A DNA stretch of 52,275 nt from a virus, in the IMG/VR virus record IMGVR_UViG_3300002835_000266, positions 1-52,275 of that record; one strand, written 5' to 3'. The notes below the pieces were generated by a model that ran no database searches, had not been told where the DNA came from, and worked only from the letters and a program-made list of their open reading frames with translations. Positions 7,382 to 15,220 of the stretch are shown here, piece after piece (position 1 is the first letter of the stretch; the number at the start of each line of letters is the position of its first letter). The translations under genes were made by a program, and so were the position numbers.

Positions 7382-7635
7382 AATACCAAATTTCCATGTG
7401 CGGCAGAAATGTTGTTTTGACTGAGGCCCAACTGGAGCTGCTGGTAACGGCAGTGCAAGACGCCGACCAGATCAATGAGAAATACGTGGGCAGCGGGGCT
7501 GGGTCCCAAGGGTCCGGCAACAACTACGTTCCGGTGATCGAGCGCAAGCTGCTGCACGACTGGCTGCAGGTAAACGTCATGCCAGATGACTACGTGGAGG
7601 CCGTCAAGCTCTCCATGAAATTGACCTCCGCTTGA
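7378..7635 (+). CDS. Hypothetical phage protein (85 aa)
   Basis: Starts in ATGA with the preceding gene. Small alpha/beta protein with a Gly/Ser-rich loop (GSGAGSQGSG) in the middle. Function unknown. Its TGA stop is 5 nt before dyad copy 7. Confidence 0.65.
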   Translation: MKYQISMCGRNVVLTEAQLELLVTAVQDADQINEKYVGSGAGSQGSGNNYVPVIERKLLHDWLQVNVMPDDYVEAVKLSMKLTSA

Positions 7636-7640
7636 CAAAA

Positions 7641-7656
7641 CTTTTAAGGTTAAAAG
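7641..7656 (+). promoter_or_regulatory. Dyad/RBS element, copy 7 (GG centre)
   Basis: CTTTTAAGGTTAAAAG, perfect consensus, just after the upstream stop. AAGG is 9 nt before the ATG at 7659. Confidence 0.85.
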
Positions 7657-7658
7657 AA

Positions 7659-8582
7659 ATGAACTACATCACTGATACCCAACCCAACACCGTAGCCGGT
7701 GTCGCTCGCTCCGCCATGATGGTGGACCTGCACATCTCTGTGTACTCCGGCCGCAAGCAGGACAAGACCACGCAAGGCGAGGTCACCACGGCCAAGGGCT
7801 CCGGCTCGAAGAAGGCTGCGTCCGTCTACAAGAACCTGTTCGCTGAGTGCAAAGAGCTGGACGCACTGACCAAGTTCCAAGCCCGCGCCCGTGCTGAGCA
7901 CTACCGCCTGACACTGCCGTGGAACGACCAAGGCGCACGGCTGCTGCCCACTGCCTCACTGCTGGAGTACCAGCAGACCATGGGCCGATACCGCAACGAG
8001 TTCGATCGACTGGTTGATGCGTTCCTTGACAAGTACGACACGCTGGTGGCGGCTGCTGCGTTCCAGCTCGGCACGCTGTTCGACCGCAAAGAGTACCTGT
8101 CCCGCGCTCAGGTGGCGCTGCGCTTTCGCATGGAGTCTAGCTTCACGCCACTGCCTACCTCGGGTGACTTCCGCCTTGACGTGGAGAGCTCAGTGCAGCG
8201 TGATCTGGTCGAGCAGTACGAGCGCCGCATGGAGGCCAAGCTGGCACAGGCTAACCAAGACTCGTGGAGCCGCTTGCATGAGGCCCTGCTGCGCCTGTCT
8301 GACCGGCTGGTGATCGAGGAGGACGGCACCAAGCGCAAGTTCCACGACACCATGGTCACCGGCGCGCTGGAGCTGTGTGACCTGCTCACCGTCATGAACG
8401 TGACCAAAGACCCGCAGCTTGAGTCAGCGCGCCGTAAGGTTGAGGGCGTATTGTCCGGTGTAACACCAAAGGAATTGAGAGATGAGCACAGCACACGAGT
8501 CCAAACCAAGCAGCGAGTCGATGAAATCCTTGATGCCTTCGACTGGGGGATGGGGAGTGATGATGCCGGACTGGAGGGATGA
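7659..8582 (+). CDS. Hypothetical protein, possibly DUF3150-like (307 aa)
   Basis: Long, mostly alpha-helical, charged protein without enzymatic motifs. Length and composition recall DUF3150-type proteins, which I remember near MoxR ATPase and VWA genes in proteobacterial mobile DNA. If that is right, this is the third member of the MoxR (1284) and HExxH/VWA (3967) set. The resemblance is from memory and not verified. Start 7659 is fixed by dyad copy 7; an in-frame upstream start at 7632 is unlikely because it lies inside the previous gene. Confidence 0.6.
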   Translation: MNYITDTQPNTVAGVARSAMMVDLHISVYSGRKQDKTTQGEVTTAKGSGSKKAASVYKNLFAECKELDALTKFQARARAEHYRLTLPWNDQGARLLPTASLLEYQQTMGRYRNEFDRLVDAFLDKYDTLVAAAAFQLGTLFDRKEYLSRAQVALRFRMESSFTPLPTSGDFRLDVESSVQRDLVEQYERRMEAKLAQANQDSWSRLHEALLRLSDRLVIEEDGTKRKFHDTMVTGALELCDLLTVMNVTKDPQLESARRKVEGVLSGVTPKELRDEHSTRVQTKQRVDEILDAFDWGMGSDDAGLEG

Positions 8583-8877
8583 AGATGCCGCACGCCAATA
8601 CAGCAACAAACGATACCCACACATGACAACACCCAATGAACGCGAATACAGATACGAAGAACGGTACGACGAGTACATGCTCAAGTGCTGGCACGAAGGT
8701 GTTGAGACCTCATGGCGCGGCTATGTGGACAGTCGGCCTGAATGGCTTGAGCGCATCCTCAATACCGCCCTTGTTGGGGGCCACCTCAAGCGTGTCTCCC
8801 AACCCCCGCCCGACGCCATCGTCTGGTTCACCACCGACCTCGGCAACAACCTCATAACCTTTCTGGAGCTGACATGA
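8482..8877 (+). CDS. Hypothetical phage protein (131 aa, start uncertain)
   Basis: The frame is supported by its ATGA junction with the next gene. Start 8482 has AAGGA 8 nt upstream but overlaps the previous gene by 101 nt. Starts at 8560 or 8563, preceded by GGGGAGTG, would give about 104 aa with only about 20 nt of overlap. The protein is Trp/Tyr/Arg-rich (YRYEERYDEYM). Function unknown. Confidence 0.6.
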   Translation: MSTAHESKPSSESMKSLMPSTGGWGVMMPDWRDEDAARQYSNKRYPHMTTPNEREYRYEERYDEYMLKCWHEGVETSWRGYVDSRPEWLERILNTALVGGHLKRVSQPPPDAIVWFTTDLGNNLITFLELT

Positions 8878-9038
8878 TTTATGAAAACCTGACCGATGAA
8901 GAACTACTGCGAGTAGCTGACGGCCAAGCAGGGCTTATCAAAGCCCTTGCCGAACGGCTGGAGATGCGCTTGCGCGACATCAAAGAAATCGACAACCCCA
9001 CACAGGTCGAAGACGACCGCCAACTCAAATTGTTTTAA
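8874..9038 (+). CDS. Small helical protein (54 aa)
   Basis: Short ORF in an ATGA overlap with the previous gene. Predicted amphipathic helix rich in Leu, Glu and Arg, ending KLF at the TAA, which is inside dyad copy 8. Function unknown. Confidence 0.65.
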   Translation: MIYENLTDEELLRVADGQAGLIKALAERLEMRLRDIKEIDNPTQVEDDRQLKLF

Positions 9039-9047
9039 GGTTAAAAG
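9032..9047 (+). promoter_or_regulatory. Dyad/RBS element, copy 8 (GG centre)
   Basis: GTTTTAAGGTTAAAAG, one outer mismatch. It contains the upstream TAA (9036-9038) and puts AAGG 10 nt before the ATG at 9051. This is the last intergenic copy. Confidence 0.85.
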
Positions 9048-9050
9048 AAA

Positions 9051-9524
9051 ATGCCCGATCTCAAATCTGAAATGGCCAAAGTAATCAACGCATGGGACAC
9101 CACTACTATGACGCAAACTGAGCCACGCCCGCACGGGGCCATAACCAACAACGTCACACGAGTCGTGTTCGATACGATTGCTGCAAACCCCGGCATTGAC
9201 CGCCGCGCATTGATAGCCCGGTTGACCGCGCAGGGATTCCTGACAAACTCCACATCGTCAATCGTCACGCAACTGCTGCGCAAGGGCAACCTGCGTATCA
9301 AAGACGAAAGCCTGTTCACAGCGCAGCCGACATACGCGCCGCGCAAAGACCCCAAGACGCGCCCCGCCAAGGTCGCCAAGGTCGCCGTGGTGGCAGAGCC
9401 AGAAGCCAAACCTGCAGCGCCGCAGATCAACGCTGCGTGGGATGCCGAGACCCTGCTCAACAACCTGAGCATCAAGCAAGCCCGTGCGATGTACGACGAG
9501 CTGCGCAAAATCTTCGGGGGTTGA
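9051..9524 (+). CDS. Winged-helix-like protein (157 aa)
   Basis: Residues about 33-85 look like a winged-helix fold: a first helix (VVFDTIAANP), a second (DRRALIARLTAQG), a recognition-helix-like segment (STSSIVTQLLRKG), then a strand (LRIKDESLF). A Lys/Ala/Pro-rich linker leads to a short C-terminal helix (KQARAMYDELRKIFGG). DNA binding is plausible, and the protein is a candidate for recognising the dyad elements, but this is inference from fold pattern alone. Confidence 0.6.
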   Translation: MPDLKSEMAKVINAWDTTTMTQTEPRPHGAITNNVTRVVFDTIAANPGIDRRALIARLTAQGFLTNSTSSIVTQLLRKGNLRIKDESLFTAQPTYAPRKDPKTRPAKVAKVAVVAEPEAKPAAPQINAAWDAETLLNNLSIKQARAMYDELRKIFGG

Positions 9525-9525
9525 G

Positions 9526-9726
9526 ATGACCATACCACCCGAACTGCGAGACCGACTGATCGAGGTTTTGCGCATAGCGCACGACAACGCTTTGGAGGCG
9601 CACCAAGATGCGCAAGTCCGTTACAAGGGATACAAGCAGCATCGCATTGACGCGCTTGGAGCCGAGGCGGTAGAAACCGAATTGGTATTGGGAGAAGTTC
9701 TGATGCTGAAAGCGAGGGAAGCATGA
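9526..9726 (+). CDS. Small helical protein (66 aa)
   Basis: Start 9526 follows GGGGGTTGAG; the upstream in-frame ATG would lie inside the previous gene. Almost entirely helical and charged, without known motif. ATGA overlap with the next gene. Confidence 0.65.
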   Translation: MTIPPELRDRLIEVLRIAHDNALEAHQDAQVRYKGYKQHRIDALGAEAVETELVLGEVLMLKAREA

Positions 9727-9839
9727 ACGAAGACGAAGACGAAGACAAGCCAACCCCGGCTGACGGGCAGTTGGTGTGGGTCGTGGTGGCCTTCATCGTG
9801 TTGATGCTGGGCCTGTTGACATTGAGGAGTTGTTTATGA
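9723..9839 (+). CDS. Small membrane protein (38 aa)
   Basis: Acidic N-terminus (MNEDEDEDK) followed by one hydrophobic segment at residues 17-34 and a short RSCL end. Probably a single-pass membrane peptide. Its end carries the ribosome binding site of the next gene (GAGGAG) within a 17-bp sequence that recurs at 10751-10767. Confidence 0.6.
   Translation: MNEDEDEDKPTPADGQLVWVVVAFIVLMLGLLTLRSCL
9823..9839 (+). repeat. 17-bp junction repeat, copy A
   Basis: TGAGGAGTTGTTTATGA. It matches 16 of 17 bases of 10751-10767. Each copy holds a GAGGAG ribosome binding site, the RSCL end of one gene and the start of the next. Confidence 0.8.
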
Positions 9840-10546
9840 CCACACAACTTGTTCGTTCGTCCATGAAGCTGATGGCTGACGCTGGAGTCGATATTGTTGA
9901 CATGAAATGGTTTGACATGACTGGTGCAGTTGGGGATAAGCAAAAAGCCAATCTTGATCCGGTGATGACGCATAGACCGCCTTTCGGCAAATGTTTTGTT
10001 GCGTGGCAGGGAAAGACAAGTCACCACCCAAGCTACGAGGTTTTGATGCTGGTGGCGGGAGAAGACCCAGATGAGGGTATTTCTGTGTCCATGTGGAAAG
10101 GCCCCTCTGGAACACGCTTGCGCCCTATTCCTGCAATGTTTTACTTCATTGAAGGTGACGAGATTCGTTATGGTTCTGTAAACGAAGATGAGCCGGTAGA
10201 CAAAGAACTTGCTGAATTAATGCTGGCGCAGCTTGGAGCTTGGTATAGCGGAATGGATCGTCGTATGGAGGCATACATCCCATCAGTGCGCGACACGTTC
10301 ACCAACCGCCGCAAGATTCAGCAAGGGAAATTGCCAACCTACGACTGGACAACGGTCTGGATTGAGCCAGCCAAGCCTCGATCAGAGGGCAAGGGGGGCA
10401 CACACGCATCCCCTCGCTTGCATGACCGCCGTGGTCATTTTCGGAGGCTTGCAAGCGGGAAAAATGTTTGGGTCAAGTCCTGCAAGGTGGGTGACGCCGG
10501 TAGGGGTGCGATATTTCACGACTACGCTATCAAGGAGAACCCATGA
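9836..10546 (+). CDS. Hypothetical phage protein (236 aa)
   Basis: Unknown function. Start 9836 is 6 nt after GAGGAG. The C-terminal third (about 178-230) has conserved-looking His/Arg/Gly-rich residues (SPRLHDRRGHFRR, KNVWVKSCKVGD) resembling a widespread phage hypothetical family. Codons end in T or A more often than in neighbouring genes, suggesting recent acquisition with the next gene. ATGA junction at 10543. Confidence 0.7.
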   Translation: MTTQLVRSSMKLMADAGVDIVDMKWFDMTGAVGDKQKANLDPVMTHRPPFGKCFVAWQGKTSHHPSYEVLMLVAGEDPDEGISVSMWKGPSGTRLRPIPAMFYFIEGDEIRYGSVNEDEPVDKELAELMLAQLGAWYSGMDRRMEAYIPSVRDTFTNRRKIQQGKLPTYDWTTVWIEPAKPRSEGKGGTHASPRLHDRRGHFRRLASGKNVWVKSCKVGDAGRGAIFHDYAIKENP

Positions 10547-10767
10547 CCAAAGACGAAGCAAAACAAAACAGCGGGTTTGCATTGAATCCAGTCGGATACA
10601 CAGGATTTTTTTGTGGTGGCCGAAACCCTGCTACGCAAGATTGCTTTTGGCGTTGCCGCATTCTTGAGGAAGATGGCGATCAGTTCATGGTCGAACTGGA
10701 GGACGGCAACAAAGGATGGATTCCAAAGAAAGAATTTACGCCATTAGCAATGAGGAGCTGTTTATGA
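10543..10767 (+). CDS. Hypothetical protein, possible SH3/Tudor-like (74 aa)
   Basis: The segment WRCRILEEDGDQFMVELEDG followed by KGWIPKKEF reads like a small beta barrel of the SH3 or Tudor kind. Three Cys lie in residues 1-40. It shares the lower-GC third-position composition of the previous gene. Ends in RSCL overlapping the next start, exactly as the gene at 9723 does. Confidence 0.6.
   Translation: MTKDEAKQNSGFALNPVGYTGFFCGGRNPATQDCFWRCRILEEDGDQFMVELEDGNKGWIPKKEFTPLAMRSCL
10751..10767 (+). repeat. 17-bp junction repeat, copy B
   Basis: TGAGGAGCTGTTTATGA, one mismatch from 9823-9839 and 928 bp downstream. The pair flanks the two genes with distinct codon use. Confidence 0.8.
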
Positions 10768-10952
10768 AACTTGCAGAGAACTACCTTGCCGTGGGCGCGG
10801 CGACTGAAAAAGGCTGTGCGCCTTGCGTAGTAATAGTGACTGGCAATGGTGTGGTTATTCGCATGCCCGAGCATGAGGCACGTAAGTTGGCTGATGACAT
10901 CCTGCGTAATGCCAACTACCTGTGGCCGATGGACGAGGAGAAGAACACATGA
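10764..10952 (+). CDS. Hypothetical phage protein (62 aa)
   Basis: Start 10764 is 6 nt after GAGGAG and overlaps the upstream stop. The small protein has a beta hairpin (VVIVTGNGVVIRM) and a C-terminal helix. Function unknown. ATGA overlap with the next gene. Confidence 0.65.
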   Translation: MKLAENYLAVGAATEKGCAPCVVIVTGNGVVIRMPEHEARKLADDILRNANYLWPMDEEKNT

Positions 10953-11104
10953 CCAAAGAAGACGCACTCAAACTGATCAAGCTGCTGTCCGCGATGGAGA
11001 GCTGGGCGTTCAGCACCAAGACCCAACTGCCCGACTACCTGCACGAAGACCTGTGTCTTTCTGTGGAGAAGTTGGAGAAAATTGTTTTGAAGGAGAAGCC
11101 GTGA
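10949..11104 (+). CDS. Small helical protein (51 aa)
   Basis: Starts in an ATGA overlap preceded by GGACGAGGAGAAGAACAC. Helical and acidic/Lys-rich. Function unknown. Its stop overlaps the next gene's GTG start. Confidence 0.6.
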   Translation: MTKEDALKLIKLLSAMESWAFSTKTQLPDYLHEDLCLSVEKLEKIVLKEKP

Positions 11105-11583
11105 GAAAGCGTAGCAAGTACAAACCCCGGCAGATCATCCCGGACACCATGACGTGGGTGCGTGCGGGCCTGAAAAAAGTTGACGAGATCAGCGCAGGCA
11201 CCACGCTCAAAATCCGCAACCACGATGCCATGAACAACCTGCGCCTTGGCGTGGCCGCGCGATTTGACATTGACGCGCTCATTGACGCTGCGAACATCAC
11301 CGAAGCGCTGGCCAATCGAGGCATAGGTGAGGACTGGAAGCCGGAGATACGCGCTGGGCAAGATGCCATCCTTGCACTGGCCCGCCGGGGTGTGGCCAAC
11401 AGCTTCCGGTTTGTCGCCAAAGGCCCTGAGCTTGTGGCTTTGAACCTGCTCATTGAGGTTCATGATGCGCAGCTTGAGACCGTGACCGTCAAGCAGCTTG
11501 AGACCGCCATGGCCGATGTCATGGAGAGCTTGCGCTTGAAGAAGATGCGGCCCATAGTGGAGCGCCCCCATGCAGGTTCTTGA
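11101..11583 (+). CDS. Hypothetical phage protein, GTG start (160 aa)
   Basis: GTG start in a GTGA overlap, preceded by GGAGAAGCC. Helical protein with an N-terminal basic patch (RKRSKYKPR), possibly nucleic-acid binding. No recognised family. Codon use returns to the strongly GC-ending pattern of the arm. Confidence 0.65.
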   Translation: MRKRSKYKPRQIIPDTMTWVRAGLKKVDEISAGTTLKIRNHDAMNNLRLGVAARFDIDALIDAANITEALANRGIGEDWKPEIRAGQDAILALARRGVANSFRFVAKGPELVALNLLIEVHDAQLETVTVKQLETAMADVMESLRLKKMRPIVERPHAGS

Positions 11584-11860
11584 CCTCGTTCAATTCGATC
11601 CTACCCGCAACTGTTTTGTTCTGAAAGGTGATATGCAAAACTACCCACCCAAGTGGCCCGACGGCACTCCGAAGTCCACCACCAATGTGTTTAACTGGCG
11701 CACAGACGCGCCGTCCACCGCGCCCAAAAAGCCACCCCTCAACGCACGAGCGAAAGACTTGAACTCCCATGGCGACTTCCACACCACCACCAAACTCAAC
11801 GCTGCGCGCATCCCCTACGGCCGCTCAGGAAAGTTCAAAGACCTCACTGCCAAAATATGA
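11570..11860 (+). CDS. Hypothetical phage protein (96 aa)
   Basis: Overlaps the previous gene by 14 nt; GTGGAG lies upstream of the ATG. Polar, Pro- and Lys-rich, with little predicted hydrophobic core, so possibly partly disordered. A 56-nt gap with no recognisable site follows. Function unknown. Confidence 0.6.
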   Translation: MQVLDLVQFDPTRNCFVLKGDMQNYPPKWPDGTPKSTTNVFNWRTDAPSTAPKKPPLNARAKDLNSHGDFHTTTKLNAARIPYGRSGKFKDLTAKI

Positions 11861-11916
11861 TTCGACGTGGCCCTTCCGCGTCGTCTATGGCACCATCCCC
11901 ACCCTGAAAGAAAACC

Positions 11917-12168
11917 ATGAGCCAAATTGAAATGTTCCCCGACCTGCAGGCTAGTGCGCTTGACGTGCAAGTTGCTGGCGACCACTACAAAACGCTGGCT
12001 ATCCAGCCTGTTGAGTACATCCATGCCAACAAGATTGGCTACTTCGAGGGCAACGTGATCAAATACGTGTCCCGCTGGCGCAGCAAGAACGGCATCAAAG
12101 ACTTGGAAAAAGCCAAGCACTACATTGAGCTGCTGATCGAATTGGAGACCCGCCATGGCAACGCCTGA
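11917..12168 (+). CDS. DUF3310 / SaV-like family protein (83 aa)
   Basis: Clear match to the DUF3310 pattern: DHYK near residues 22-25, IQPVEYI, GNVIKYVSR, then DLEKAKHYIE. The family is common in phage genomes and includes the C-terminal part of T7 gp1.7, a nucleotide kinase. A role in nucleotide metabolism is therefore plausible but not shown. It stands at the head of the replication module and overlaps the VRR-NUC gene by 14 nt. Confidence 0.85.
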   Translation: MSQIEMFPDLQASALDVQVAGDHYKTLAIQPVEYIHANKIGYFEGNVIKYVSRWRSKNGIKDLEKAKHYIELLIELETRHGNA

Positions 12169-12538
12169 AAGCCTTGTAAAGAAAAAAATCCATGCGATCC
12201 TTAAGGAGCGCGGGGCGTACGCCGTCAACTACATCGGCGGCATCTCCGCCAACAACGGCACGCCGGACATCCTTGCGTGCCTCCACGGGCGGTTCGTTGC
12301 GATCGAGGCCAAGGCTGGCAAGAACAAGCCAACCGACCTGCAAACTCTTAACCTTAAAAGAATTGACGATGCGGGGGGCCTTGCGTTCGTCATCAACGAA
12401 ACCAACCTGAGTGTGCTGGAGGTGATGCTCGATGACCCGACCCACGCCCGATCCAATTACAAGCTTTTTGCAAAGCCACTCACCGAAGCTGACGCCGGAG
12501 CAAGAGCGCCAACTAAACGCAAACCTAAAGAGGCGTGA
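12155..12538 (+). CDS. VRR-NUC domain nuclease (127 aa)
   Basis: Small PD-(D/E)XK-type nuclease of the VRR-NUC family. GTPD (35-38) supplies the acidic residue, AIEAK (49-53) the E-x-K, and Q63 and GG (74-75) fit the rest of the fold. Stand-alone phage members are typically structure-specific nucleases, possibly used in recombination or junction processing. A dyad-like sequence (12345-12360) lies within the coding region. The tail after residue about 92 is basic and may be dispensable. Confidence 0.88.
   Translation: MATPESLVKKKIHAILKERGAYAVNYIGGISANNGTPDILACLHGRFVAIEAKAGKNKPTDLQTLNLKRIDDAGGLAFVINETNLSVLEVMLDDPTHARSNYKLFAKPLTEADAGARAPTKRKPKEA
12345..12360 (+). promoter_or_regulatory. Dyad-like sequence inside the VRR-NUC gene
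   Basis: CTCTTAACCTTAAAAG, one mismatch from the consensus, but coding (LQTLNLKR) and not at a gene junction. It could be a chance match or a site for whatever binds the other copies. Confidence 0.35.
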
Positions 12539-12543
12539 ACGAT

Positions 12544-13055
<512 letters not shown>

Positions 13056-13059
<4 letters not shown>

Positions 13060-14945
13060 AGCTCATTACGATCGATCTGGAGACGTACTACAGCGCGGAC
13101 TTCGGGTTCTCCAAACTCACGACGGAAGAGTACGTGCGGGACCCGCGCTGGGAGACCATCGGGTTCTCCTACAAAGTCAACGACGGCCCAACGCAGTGGG
13201 TGCCCCGGCCCTACGTGACATCGGTACTGGCCAGCATCGACTGGTCCGATGCCATGGTCGTGGCGCAGAACACCGCGTTTGACGGTGCGGTCTTGGCGTG
13301 GCACTACGGCGTCAACCCGATGGCGTGGGTGGACATCATGGGCATGTCCCGTGCGCTGTACCCTCATGAGAAGTCGCACAGCCTCAAGGCGCAGGCCGAG
13401 CGCGCCGGTGTGGGGGTCAAGGGCGACGAGGTGGACGCCGCCAAGGGCAAACGCTACGCCGACTTCACCAGCACTGAGCTGGCCCGGTATGGCGCGTACT
13501 GCAGCAACGACGTGGCGCTGACCTACGACCTGTTCATGCGGTACATGGGCATGGGCTTCCCCAAGCAGGAGCTCAAGCTGATTGACCTGACGCTGCGCAT
13601 GTTCATCGACCCCGTGCTGGAGCTGGACGCAGTGCAACTGGCGGAGCATCTGGAGTCGGTCAAGGAGAGCAAGGTAACACTCCTCGAATCCGTGCGGGAC
13701 TACATGCTCAAGGACGCAGACCCCGAGTATGTGCACGCCATCTACACCGAGGGCACCGCAGGCCTCAAAACGCTGCTCATGTCCAACGACAAGTTCGCGC
13801 TGGCCCTGCGGTCACTGGGCATCGAGCCCCCCACCAAGATCAGCCCCGCCACCAAAAAGACGGCATGGGCATTTGCCAAAACAGACGAAGCGTTCAAGGC
13901 GCTGCAGGAGCATGAAGATGAGCGAGTACAAGCGTTGGTGGCTGCCCGACTCGGGAATAAAACCACACTGGAGGAAACTCGTACGGAGCGTTTTATTGGG
14001 ATGGCTCGTCGCGGCAAGTTTCCGGTTCCTCTGCGTTACTACGGTGCTCATTCTGGTCGTTGGTCTGGCCAAGATTCTGTAAACCTGCAGAACCTGCCGT
14101 CGCGCGGCGCGAACGCTGGCAAGATCAAGAAAGCCATCAGGGCCCCCAAGGGCTACGTGGTGATCGATTGCGACTCTGCGCAGATCGAAGCGCGAGTGCT
14201 GGCGTGGCTGGCCGGGCAGGAAAATCTGGTGCAGGCGTTCCGCGACAAGCACGATGTGTACAAGCTCATGGCCACACAGATTTACGGCATCCGCATGGAG
14301 GACGTGACCAAGACCCAGCGCCAAGTTGGCAAGACCGTGGTATTGGGTGCAGGCTATGGCGTCGGCCACGTCAAGCTGCAGATGTTCCTCAAGACCCAAG
14401 CTGGGGTCGAGGTCCCGCTGGAGGAGGCCAAGCGCATCATCGATACCTACCGCAGCAGCGCGTTCTGCATTGCTCAGTTCTGGCGCTCCGCTGGTGACGC
14501 GCTCAAGGCGCTGCTGACTGGTCAGACCATGCAGCTTGACGCTGTGGGGTTGATCCGCGCAGTGCCCGGCAAGGGTTTGACATTGCCCAACGGGCTGCAC
14601 ATCCAGTACCCCGGCTTGCGCGAGGTGCCCAACCCCGACACCGGCAAGTTTGAGATGGTCTACACCTCCAAGGGGCTGCCGGTACGCATCTACGGCGGGA
14701 AGGTCGTGGAGAACATCTGTCAGGCTGCGGCCCGCCAGATCGTGGCCGAGCAGATGCTGCGGGTGTCCAAGCGGTACAAGGTCGTGCTGACGGTGCATGA
14801 CGCTGTGGCCATCGTTGCCAAGAAGGAAGAAGCCGACGAGGCCCAAGCCTATCTGGAGGAGTGCATGAGCTGGAATCCCAAGTGGGCGGTGGGCTTGCCC
14901 CTGTCGTGTGAATCTGGTGTGGGAGCGAGTTATGGCGACTGCTAA
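13056..14945 (+). CDS. Family A DNA polymerase with 3'-5' exonuclease (629 aa)
   Basis: Replicative phage polymerase of the Pol I/T7 type. Exonuclease motifs: D7 and E9 (IDLETY), N72-D76 (QNTAFDGAV), Y148-x3-D152. Polymerase motif A is DSAQIE (373-378), motif B is R422-x3-K426-x3-L430-x3-Y434-G, motif C is VHD with D582. L430 aligns with E. coli Phe762; Leu here has been linked in the literature to slower, often temperate phages. No 5'-3' exonuclease domain. Codon use in 13951-14090 differs sharply from the rest. Starts in ATGA; GGGG precedes the ATG. Confidence 0.95.
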
Positions 14946-15186
14946 GGAAATAAAAGATCGTGCCCATGTGCGGTTCATGCAAGCCGGGTTCTTGCGATTG
15001 CAAGGAATGACATACGCCGCTATCGGTCTGCAAATGGGCGTAAGCGCGGCCCGTGCGCGGGAACTTGCGCAGAAATTTGACCGGAACTGCCAATGGACCG
15101 CCCGATACGGCGGCTTAAAACCGCACGAGTACATGGAGCTGGAACCCGTCCAAGATTGGCTTACAGTGTTGGCCAAGGACTGGTAA
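14932..15186 (+). CDS. Small HTH protein (84 aa)
   Basis: Residues about 26-48 (MTYAAIGLQMGVSAARAREL) fit a sigma-region-4-like helix-turn-helix, as in many phage regulators. GGGAG lies 6 nt before the ATG, and the gene overlaps the end of the polymerase gene by 14 nt. Probably a DNA-binding regulator or replication accessory protein; the target is unknown. Confidence 0.65.
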   Translation: MATAKEIKDRAHVRFMQAGFLRLQGMTYAAIGLQMGVSAARARELAQKFDRNCQWTARYGGLKPHEYMELEPVQDWLTVLAKDW

Positions 15187-15220
15187 ACTGGGGGTTCAAA
15201 CAAACCTCCGGTTCACTTCT

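Noticed and set aside
12345-12360. Dyad-like site as a functional junction element
   Set aside because: It is inside the VRR-NUC coding frame, not at a gene junction; kept only as a low-confidence feature.
13812-15203. Long open frame on the - strand (463 aa)
   Set aside because: Antisense shadow of the polymerase gene; no known motif and no ribosome binding site.
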